64,000 nucleotides of DNA, taken from the NCBI RefSeq assembly GCF_020382885.2, contig NC_058511.1, positions 312,501 to 376,500 of the forward strand, given 5' to 3'. The translations under genes were made by a program, and so were the position numbers. The notes below the pieces were generated by a model. That model worked only from the letters and a program-made list of their open reading frames with translations. It did no database searches and was not told the origin of the DNA. This stretch comes from Scatophagus argus. Taxonomy: Eukaryota > Chordata > Actinopteri > Scatophagidae. Every line of letters begins with the position of its first letter. Positions within the stretch are counted from its first letter, which is position 1. Shown one piece after another: positions 55,364 to 64,000 of this stretch.

Positions 55364-56175
55364 AAGATAAGAACTTTATTGATCCTGAAGAAAATTGTTA
55401 TGCCAGGGGTGCAATACAAAGAGGCGTGCAAAAGAGACAAGCGCTGCTCAGTATGGTGTCTGAGGTGGTGTTCTGCAGCCTCACGTACTGTGGCCGGCCA
55501 ATGAGGTAGTCCCCAATCCAGGTGACCAGGAGTCATTCACCTGCATGTCCAGGAGCTTACTGCAGAGTAGAGCAGGTCTTATTGTGTTGAAAGCACTGGA
55601 AAAGTCGAAGAACATGACTCTCACAGTGCTGCCTGCCCTGTCCAGGTGTGCGTAGGCTCTGTGCAGCAGGTAGATGATGGTGTCATCAGCTCCAATACAT
55701 GGCTGGTATGCGAATTGTAGGGGGTCCAGGTATGGTTCCACCACTGATCGGACGTGCTTTAGGACCAGCCTCTCCAGTGACGTCATGGCGTGTGATGTCA
55801 AGGCCACGAGTCTGTAGTCACTGTGTGAGTTTGGGTGGTTGTTCTTCGGCACTGGAACCAGACGTGTTGTTTTCCACGGAGCAGGAACGACCATCATGCT
55901 CAGGCTCAGTTGGAAAATGTGCAGACAAACATCACACAGCTGGGCCGCACATCCTTTCAGGAGTTTGGGGCTCAAGCTGAGCTCCATCCTCACAGCATCC
56001 CTGCTGTTGGTGAATGGAGGCTCTGACCTGTTAGGAAAAGACAGTGGAGGTGGAGGGGTGGAGGCTGAGGTCCACAGTGGTGAGGAGGTGTGGGTGAGGG
56101 ATGGGAAGTGTCCACAACTTCAAACCTGTTGAAGAACAGGTTTAACTCGTTGGCCTCTTGTTGGTCTCCTACCAT
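55364..56175 (-). mobile_element. LINE reverse-transcriptase fragment (Rex1/CR1-like)
   Basis: Minus-strand frame with classical RT blocks: TTRLVPVPKNNHPNSHSDYR, LVALTSHAMTSLERLVLKHV, DPLQFAYQPCIGADDTIIYL and VRVMFFDFSSAFNTI. It breaks before the catalytic YxDD block, then jumps to a 3' tail with GGATCAATAAAGTTCTTATC. Upstream, a second piece (ANELNLFFNRFEV) is frame-shifted. It is a 5'- and internally truncated dead copy. Confidence 0.88.
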
Positions 56176-56416
56176 CATGGATTTAGGGGCATCTGTGAGC
56201 AGAAATTGAATATACTAATCATAATCGTGTTTTCATTAATGTATAATCAGCTGAAACTAAGAATTGTTGTGTTTTTGTTGCCTTATGAGCCTTTTCTATC
56301 TTCATTTTGCTGAAGAATAGTCATTAAAAACTATACTATGCTCTCAGCACAGTTTAATATTTCCTTATAAACAGACACAGTGCTTCTAAAGAGTTTGATC
56401 AAGACTTGCTCTACAT

Positions 56417-56620
56417 CAGGCATCTCAAACTGGTCCACAGGAGGGCCGGTGTGGCTGCAGGTTTTCTTTCCAACCAAGTAGCAGCACACCAGACTTGACT
56501 CATTTAATCAACTGATCTCCGTCTTCAGACAGTTGATTGGTCAAACGGTGTGCTCTTGGTTGGTTGGCACAAAAACCTGCAGCCACACCGGCCCTCCTGT
56601 GGACCAGTTTGAGATGCCTG
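56417..56620. mobile_element. fold-back MITE, hAT-like
   Basis: 204 bp with terminal inverted repeats of about 50 bp: CAGGCATCTCAAACTGGTCC on the left and GGACCAGTTTGAGATGCCTG on the right, continuing inward through GGAGGGCCGGTGTGGCTGCA. It is flanked by an 8-bp duplication (CTCTACAT at 56409-56416, CTCTACAG at 56621-56628, 7 of 8). The 8-bp duplication and CAG..CTG ends point to the hAT superfamily. No coding capacity. Confidence 0.88.
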
Positions 56621-57474
56621 CTCTACAGAGACAACTGTAGTTGTGATTTGGCATTATATAAATGAATTGAAAAACAACAAACCAAATCCAATCAGCTCTG
56701 AATGAGTTTAATTCAAGTGTTCATTGATTCCGCTTAACAACAACTGATGGATTTGAGACAAAACTTAGCATCTCTGCAGGACTCACACACAAAGAACATC
56801 CAGAGTCCTCCAAGAAAATAAAGGTGATGCAGTGTTAAACACTTTCTGTTTCCAGTCTTATCCACAAGGGGGCGTTACAACAACAACATTATTTTACTAC
56901 TTGATGGTGATGTTTTTGTATTTACTGTGTGAACAAGGCGCCTCCTTCTCGGCTTCCTTCAGCATTAGTAGTAGCGGAACAGAAATGACCGCACGGTGAA
57001 TGCAAATGTGCCCAAATAATAAATTAAAGCCGATGAGATTCAGGTGAAACATTAAACATCAATGAATCTGTTCAGATTTACTGATTCCAGATCGGCCAAC
57101 GATGATTTGATCTTTCATGACAGGCACACTCGGTGATTACTTTATTATTAATAATGCATGATGTCACTTGTGAGATGAGTGTATTTCCGGCTTTCTCCGG
57201 AGTCACCACACCTGAGTGACGTCAGGCTAATTGGCCCCGTCGGAGGAGTGTCTTCATGTACTTCCTGTTTGTGAGCAGGTGAGACACACCTGAGGGTCAG
57301 AGAAACAACAGAGCACACAGAGCACTTTATACTGACTGCTTTTTGAACGATTTCGCTTTTATTAACAGCTGAACGAACAAAAAAATCGCTTCCCGCTCTT
57401 CTGTCGACGCGTGAATCTTTAGAGCGAAGCGGTGCGACGCGTCTGGAGGCTGAAAACCCACACTGACTTTGAAA

Positions 57475-60094
57475 ATGCCTCCCCCCTCCTCTTCCTCCCT
57501 CTTCCTCCCTCTCCTCCTCCTCGTCCTCCTCCATCCCCTGCGGACCACCGGAGAGACAGAGGACGCGCATTGCAGCGAGACCTTCCGCTCCGCTCAGGAG
57601 AACTTCGTGCTGGACGCGGAGGACGCGGTGAAGGAAGGAGCGGCTCTGCTGGCCACCGCGCATGTGCGCTCCGCGGAGGACTGTGAGCGCTTGTGCTGTG
57701 ACGACCCACGCTGCAACCTGGTGCTGCTGGAGCCGCGCGGCACCGGAGCGGCAGCGGCCGACAACCACACCTGCGTCCTGTTCAGCTGCGTCCACAGAAA
57801 TCGGTTCGTGTGCCGGTTCGTGAACCTGGCCGGATACCAGAGCTACATCAAAGAGTCTGTGTTCCTGAAACATCTGCAGGGACCGCAGGGAGCAGGTGAG
57901 TTCGCACTACAGGACCAATATCTACCGGCAGATCAGATCCGTATCAGAGGTGTATGTTCAGCACCGCGTCAGACCACAAGGTCGTCTGTGGAGAGATTCA
58001 TACAGAATCACTCCAGCTGTTCCAGCCAATAGGACTACACACTAGGAGGAGGCTGATGGAGACACCTGAGTCAGCTGTTGCACCTGAGCACACCTGAACA
58101 CACGTCACTGTGGAGGCGCATCACGCTGAAGTATGTACTACTTCAGCAGAAGTATTCGTACCTCACTGGCGACACACCAAACCTCAGTTTACCTCACGAT
58201 GCTGTCAGTTAGCTTAGCGTAGCTTAGCGTAGCTTAGCGTAGCTTAGCTTCATCACGATCTGCACTCCAAACACACAGATTTTAACATGCAGAGCACGAA
58301 GGATCAGCAGGTAACTTTAATACATCACTTGCTCCTGATACTTCAGTGACTTCCTGTTTGCACAGGTGACCCAGGTGAGGACGACACCAGACATGACGTC
58401 ACAGCTGAGACATTTCTTTTAATTTTTCAGCCTGATTCAGGAAACGGAAGGAAAGCGATTGAGACGCGTCAGAAGTTCAGTTCACAGCAGCTTGTAAAGT
58501 CACTGAGCCTAAAACATGTTTTTTACTTCACAGACAAAGTGTGTATCTGCCTCATCTCAGCTGTGATTGGTTATCCCTGTGAATCACACGAACAGATGAA
58601 CTGAGGTCATGTGACCCTAAATAATTTACACACACACACACACACAACCTTTGTACTGAAACATCATGTGTGTCTCCAGACGAGCAGGCCCCGCCCATCG
58701 CCATCGCAGGTCGTGATGCCGTCGTTCAGCCCGGAGAGACGGTGACGCTCAACGGCATCCAGAGCCTGGCGCTCGGCAACGCCCACATCACAGACTACCA
58801 GTGGACCCTGCAGAGCAGAGCTGATGGCGTCAAGATGGAGGTAAGAACTGCTGAGTCATGGGGGGCCGGAGCTTAACACAGGTAGCTGTAACCAATGAGA
58901 TGGTTTGTGTTCAGCGCAGCAGCATCCATGATGCCAAACTCGCACCTGTCACTGTGCGTCTGTGCGAATAAAGATTTAAATGAAGTCATTTGTGAACGTG
59001 ACTCTGCAGAAGACGGAGCTACCTGACCAGGTGCGACTCTCCAACCTGGAGCCCGGCTCGTACGTCTTCCAGCTGACCGTCACCGACTCCAACGGCCGAT
59101 CACACGCTGACACAGTCACCGTCCTCGTCCTCAGCCCAGAGATGTCCAGCTGTGAGTGCTCATGGGAAATGTAGTTCACTGTAAACAGGAACCTCGTGAC
59201 TGTTCAGATCAAGTTATTGATCAGTCAAACTCTGCTGCATTGACAGGTTATTGATTTTCTGATGAAAACAGAATCAGTTTCTGTGTTCAGTGAAGTCAAT
59301 CAGTTTGTGTTTTCACACTGGTGATTCATACCTTGACTCAGACTGGTCCGACTGGAATACCTCACACACACACACGCACACACACACACGATGAACCTGC
59401 CCTGTGAGGCCCTGAGGCTTTATGAGTCTTTCCCAAATAAACACTCAGTTCAAGCTGATCTGGGTTCAGCTCCAGTTTCAGGCTGTAAAAGGTTGAGTAA
59501 CATGTGACCGTTGGCATGTTGCCATGGTTACCCGACACACCCCGGGCTATGGGTTAATGTTTAAATCCATCATCCAGTACAGTCCTAACTCCGTACTACT
59601 TTGCAGTAGTACAGAGTTAGGACTGACTGTTTTAGCAGGCAGTACACCGATAGTAGTAGTACTTGTGTAATATATAATATTTCTTTGTGGAAATAAAGAA
59701 ATACACTGAATGAAAGCTAACCTGTGAAACTCCTGTCCTGTGTGTCAGTGTTCTGTCGGGCTCCGGAGAAGGTCGGTCCGTGTCGCGCTGCATTTCCTCG
59801 CTGGCGTTACGACGCCGCGACGGGCGACTGCAAGCAGTTTGTGTTCGGAGGCTGTAAACCAAACTTAAACAACTTCCTGTCCAAGGGCGAGTGCTTGTCT
59901 GCTTGCAGAGGAGTCACAGGTAAGCCGCACTCCTGACCACACGCACACACATATACACACACACACAGATTACTACTCGTCTCTGTTTTGTGTCCACAGT
60001 GTCTTCAGAGAGGAGCCTCGCTCTGCCTGCTGCTGGTCAGTCTCACAGTCCCTTCACATCAGCCTTTGCAACATGTTTAGGACGTACAGGATAA

Positions 60095-60142
<48 letters not shown>

Positions 60143-62130
60143 AGGTGTGTGGCTCACAATGTCCTTCCAATCAGCTGATCTGTGGAAATGGCTGCTGTCT
60201 GGACAGAACTCTGGAGTGTGATGGTCTGAAGCACTGCAGCGACGGATCAGACGAGGAGCTCTGCAGCCAACGTAACACACACACACACACACACACACTT
60301 AAACCTGAAACAAGTCTGAACCCTCAGGTAGTTCTGCACAATGTCAGGACAAGACAAAATGTCCTCCCTCATTCACTTTGGGCCTCACAAAGATAGACAG
60401 CTCTGACCTTTGTCTTCCTCCTCTTCCTCAGTGAACCAGACCTTCACCCGCCTGCTGAACATCGACGTGAACCAGAGAAAAGGTCAGCTGTTTGGTCTTT
60501 TTATCTCTGAATTCCCTGCTAGCGCTCAATGCTAACAAGCTACATGCTAATGACGCCCCGCCCCCCAGCAGCTCGGTGCACAGAGCCCCCTCACACCGGA
60601 CCGTGCCGGGCGAGTCACACCCGCTGGTACTACGACCCCATGAACAGGAAGTGCTCTCGTTTCACCTATGGCGGCTGTGACGCAAACGGGAACAACTTTG
60701 AGAAAGAAAACAAATGCAGCGAGACCTGCGATGGAGTGACTGGTACTAAATACACACAAATACACGCAGGACAGTACCATGTAATACCGTGTAGTACTGC
60801 TATGTACAAATGTACTCAGAGGTCCACAGATCTATACATTATTATTGTTACAGTACCATGTAATATCTCACTGTCCGATGTAAGCCACATGTTCATATCA
60901 TCTGTTTTTATATTTTCACTGCATCAGTCAAGATTTGTTCATTTTTAGTATTTTACAACAGGCTGTTTAACAAAAGTAAGTTGCTACTCACAGAAGATTC
61001 ATAAAAAGCAGACGGTTTTTATATTGAAAAAGGATGAGTTCAGGAGTCTCACAGCCTGAGGACAGGAGCTGATCTGTGGTCTGCTGGCGTGACAGCAGGT
61101 AGCTGCGTACCTGTTGTCGGGTGGCTGTAGGGTGAACAGGCTGCAACTGGGCGCCTACAGACACCTCACTGACATCACCGACGCTCTGCCGGGTTCCAGT
61201 GATCTGGGCAGAGGACGGCACACCGAGCAACCGGTGTTGGCCAAAAGACACATTTTTAACTACTGTATTTACTTCCATGTAGTACCACATAGGAGCCCTG
61301 CGACTGACTGGCGACCAGTCCAGGGTGAACCCGCCTCTCGCCAGTAGTCAGCTGGGATTGGCTCCAGCCCCCCGCGACCCTGATGGGTAAGCGGCGTAGA
61401 GACTGGATGGATAGGACCACATAGGACCACATGTTTATGGAGCCCATATCATCCCATGTGGTCCCATTTACAGTGGTTCCATATAGTGCCATACCATAAT
61501 ACCTTCCGCTGCCTCTAGTGCTTCCTTCAAGTTCTTCTTTCCTGATGGGAAAATACAGATGTTTATGTTAATGTTTGTTTATCACATCATGACAGATGTG
61601 CACTCAGCACACACAGTGCTGTGTGGCACCATTCAGTGCTGCAGGTGCTGGTGTGTAGTACCACGCATTGTGTAGTATTTGTGATTGGGACTGTCTGTGT
61701 GTGTTTCTGCAGAGCGTAACGTCTTTTTCAGAGGGATGTTTGACCGTTTTGACAAACAAGAAGAAAGTGACTCCAGTAAGAAATTTTACTTCATCTCTTT
61801 TTCCAAAGTGATCACCTTTAATGTCCAGGGATGAAGTCTACACTGACACTTTGTTAAATTTCAAAGCAAGCACAAAGTGGTGGATTTCTAAGTTTTACTT
61901 CTCAGTGGGGTCAGCTGACAGGAAGTGAATGCGTTGTCTCTTCCTCAGGTAACATAGCACTGGCAGTTCTCCTGACGGTGGCCATTTTGGCTCTGTTGGC
62001 GATCCTTGCCTACTGCTTCCTGAAGTCCAAAAAGAAGCACGCCCATAGGCCTGTGGCCACAAGCCCCGCCCATGTGGCGCTGTCAGAGGGGGACACGCTT
62101 GTTTACAACAGCACCACCAAACCGGCATGA
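57475..62130 (+). CDS. spint1: Kunitz-type protease inhibitor 1 (HAI-1)
   Basis: Ten exons: 57475-57895, 58680-58840, 59010-59151, 59749-59919, 60000-60035, 60143-60271, 60432-60482, 60569-60742, 61713-61775 and 61949-62130; total 1530 nt, 509 aa (human HAI-1 is similar). Order: signal peptide with Leu core, MANSC-type Cys domain (CERLCCDDPRCNLVLLEP), PKD-like domain (GETVTLNG, LEPGSYVFQLTVTD), Kunitz 1 (VGPCRAAFPRWRYD, FVFGGC), LDL-receptor class A module (CGNGCCLDRTLECDG, CSDGSDEELC), Kunitz 2 (GPCRASHTRWYYDP, FTYGGC), a membrane helix (LAVLLTVAILALLAILAYCF) and a short Lys/His-rich tail. The P1 residue is Arg in both Kunitz domains. It inhibits HGF activator, matriptase and related trypsin-like proteases at the epithelial surface. 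The internal exons all end in phase 1, so domains can be skipped without frameshift. The start is the ATG at 57475. Confidence 0.96.
58210..58250. repeat. 10-bp tandem repeat in spint1 intron 1
   Basis: TAGCTTAGCG repeated about four times. Confidence 0.9.
59580..59625. repeat. 20-bp inverted repeat in spint1 intron 3
   Basis: CAGTCCTAACTCCGTACTAC, six-base loop, then its reverse complement with one mismatch. It would form a strong hairpin in RNA. Confidence 0.85.
60099..60136. repeat. (GT)n run upstream of the spint1 LDLa exon
   Basis: GT run of about 38 bases ending seven bases before the acceptor AG of exon 60143-60271. Confidence 0.95.
60275..60298. repeat. (CA)n run downstream of the spint1 LDLa exon
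   Basis: CA run beginning four bases after the exon end, complementary to the GT run before the exon. Confidence 0.95.
61285..61410 (+). mobile_element. partial copy of the tRNA-like dispersed repeat
   Basis: Shares GACTGGCGACCAGTCCAGGG, TGAACCCGCCTCTCGCC and CAGCTGGGATTGGCTCCAG-type modules with 29588-29945, opposite orientation; it lacks the tRNA-like part. Confidence 0.7.
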
Positions 62131-62781
62131 AATCACCACGGCGACACCACCAGCTGCTGTTCTGCGGTTTCTCTCATTAACATTTTTGAAGAGAAAATGA
62201 CACAAAAATGTGTTCAGTTTTCTGTTCACTTTTGGCAGAATTTCAACAACTTGTTTATGCTCTGACTTTTCATTTAGCGCCATCATCAGATCAACATTTT
62301 AATGTGTTCAACACTCGGGTTTATGAATAAACAGCTACAGAGGTAATGACGTTCACATCAGCCTCAGCTGCTCTTTGTGTTTACTGCTAATTAGCCAGCA
62401 TGCTAACCTAATGGTGACCACAGTAAAACATTAGCTAAACATGCTGATGTTAGCATGTTGCTCCAGGGTGGCTTCACATATTTCACCTTCCTGTTTTCCT
62501 CCATTTCCTTCTGGTTTTCTGTTGTTGTTTTCCTCCATAAAGAAGCGTCAGTGGCATCACTTTGGTTTGTTTGGTGAATGAATCACGTTCACTTGCACAT
62601 GTTTTTACAGTGTGTCGGGTTTCTGTTCTAATCTGTTTGATATCAGGTTGTGTTTAATATATTTATGAATTTTTCTCATTCAGATTTAAAATGCGAAAAC
62701 TGTTTTCAGCCGTTTGACTGTAAATATGAAGTTATGTGTGTTGTTTAATTAGTTTAACACATTTTTAATCTCCACTTTGTC

Positions 62782-62787
62782 AATAAA
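62782..62787 (+). promoter_or_regulatory. spint1: spint1 polyadenylation signal
   Basis: AATAAA about 650 nt after the stop codon, followed by a G/T-containing stretch. A weaker candidate lies at about 62326. Confidence 0.55.
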
Positions 62788-64000
62788 GTCATGCTGGAAC
62801 AAGAACAAAGACAGTTTCTCCTTTTCTGAGCGATGTGAGAGACATCTCAACGCAATCTTTGACGTGTTTTTTCTCGGGCTTTCAGACTTTTCAACCACTT
62901 AAATTGTTTCCATGGCAACTGAGGACGACCATGAGGTGTGTCTGAACATTTGAAAATTGATTAGCAAACATAAAGATCACATCCTCCAGTATGTTTTGGA
63001 GCTTTGTAATCAGTTGTTATTATTGTCAGTTGTTATGATTGTAATTTCCGTAAGGTGTTAATTATTCACTGCAGGTGCTATACACTGTAAAAACTGTCAG
63101 AAATTCCAGATTTAGTTAAAAAATTACAAAGCTGATGAATTTAGTGTTCACTAATTAATACAAGACATTTGAAGGTTGTAATTCACTGTGGAAACACATA
63201 CGTACTTTGCATACTACTGGGGAGTAGCAGCACCATATATTAATATCTCATTTTATGTTTTATAACTTAAAAAGTATCTAGTAAAGAGTAAGTCTCAGGT
63301 AACCTGAGTACAGTGAACATTACTGGGACTTAAATCCAGTACTTGGGTAAAAGCATTTGCCGACGCTCCAGCAGAGGTGAAGCAGATCCCGTCTGAGCGT
63401 CTCTCAGGTTTCTGTTGTCTGACAGGCTGAAACTCGTCTGCTGAGCTCATGATGTTCAAACTGGTTTTGTGTTTACTGACATCCTGTTGTTCTTCTTCAC
63501 TTTCATGAACTGATTCAAGTATTTGAACGCATCCAAACCTCAGATAGGTTCACATTGTTTTTAACATGTTTGTTTTCTTTCGTTTCTGTCTCGCATAAAG
63601 TGCAACAAAAACACGTTTTTGTTGCACTTTATGTAAGACTTTTTCACACAGCAGTTTTCTTTGTGTCCAGCAGGGGGAGATACAGTGCCAGAGGTCATAC
63701 AAGTTATATTATGTCCATACACCTCTGAAGAAAACGTACACTCAAATGCTTTGGGCCAGAAAGCAGCAGACCTTCCTGTGGTATGTGATATATCACATTA
63801 CACTCCTTATACTAATAAGTACTTGTACTCAAATTGTACTGCACTGTTGTGTTGCTCTGCTGCCCCCCAGTGGTCACAAAGAGATCGATGCACCTTTAAA
63901 TTTAAATGAACTACCATTAAACCTCAGCACTACAAACACACATATAAACAGATATTTAAATAGTTTGATCGGAACAAAGTGTAGCCAAAGTGAGAAATAA
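62788..64000. other. downstream of spint1, no gene seen
   Basis: AT-rich. It contains a weak copy of the AAGTA-type repeat near 63190-63360 and a perfect hairpin at 63594-63633. Confidence 0.5.
63594..63633. repeat. perfect 19-bp hairpin
   Basis: CATAAAGTGCAACAAAAAC, two-base loop AC, and the exact reverse complement. Confidence 0.95.

Larger units (their letters stand above)
53785..57474. other. bub1b-spint1 spacer
   Basis: Holds the promoter signals above, a LINE fragment (55364-56175), a hAT-like fold-back element (56417-56620) and a short LINE-tail-like piece at 56636-56670. I looked here on the minus strand for the BUBR1 TPR and KEN exons and did not find them. Confidence 0.5.

Noticed and set aside
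55481-55993. Reverse-transcriptase frame as a domesticated gene
   Set aside because: Truncated before the catalytic YxDD block and fused to a LINE 3' tail; no sign of selection.
53406-57474. Search for BUBR1 TPR, KEN-box and D-box exons
   Set aside because: No minus-strand segment with these motifs was found by eye; short exons could have been missed, so this is recorded as a caveat.

Overview
This is a eukaryotic window from a ray-finned (teleost, probably spiny-rayed) fish. The genes have many short introns with GT..AG borders. CA/GT microsatellites and fragments of Tc1, hAT and CR1/L2/Rex-type elements are common, and every recognisable protein is closest in motif and length to a vertebrate family. 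There is no bacterial or plasmid character.

Layout: (1) 0.2-2.9 kb, + strand, a C1-tetrahydrofolate synthase relative that stops after the dehydrogenase/cyclohydrolase domain. (2) 4.36-5.65 kb, - strand, akap5, a single coding exon. (3) 6.9-10.2 kb, a 12-bp minisatellite and two Tc1 remnants. (4) 10.9-12.5 kb, - strand, zbtb25, with a CpG-rich promoter carrying a TCTCGCGAGA palindrome. (5) 14.5-19.1 kb, + strand, zbtb1. (6) 19.2-25.6 kb, no gene: degenerate repeats and LINE debris. (7) 25.8-26.8 kb, + strand, a secreted C1q-domain protein. (8) 28.0-28.5 kb, - strand, inafm2. (9) 30.6-36.4 kb, - strand, a full-length sarcomeric myosin heavy chain of ventricular/cardiac type in one uninterrupted exon. 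(10) 39.5-45.2 kb, - strand, pak6. (11) 49.8-53.8 kb, - strand, a BUBR1 (bub1b) relative that lacks the N-terminal TPR/KEN half. (12) 54-57 kb, promoters, a LINE fragment and a hAT-like fold-back element. (13) 57.5-62.1 kb, + strand, spint1 (HAI-1).

Two syntenic blocks known from mammals are joined here. The MTHFD1-AKAP5-ZBTB25-ZBTB1 order matches human 14q23, and INAFM2-PAK6-BUB1B-SPINT1 belongs to human 15q15. The C1q gene and the intronless myosin lie at or near the join. The genes do not form one pathway: folate metabolism, PKA/calcineurin anchoring, BTB-zinc-finger transcription factors, sarcomere motor, p21-activated kinase, spindle checkpoint and Kunitz protease inhibition are represented separately.

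The strongest candidates for something new are the intronless myosin; the bub1b copy that keeps the Bub3-binding, PP2A-docking and pseudokinase parts but not the KEN/TPR part; the D/C-only mthfd1 relative with a possible mitochondrial leader; and two exons enclosed by complementary (GT)n and (CA)n tracts. All splice sites below were chosen by eye using GT/AG, phase and family alignment from memory; no search was run.
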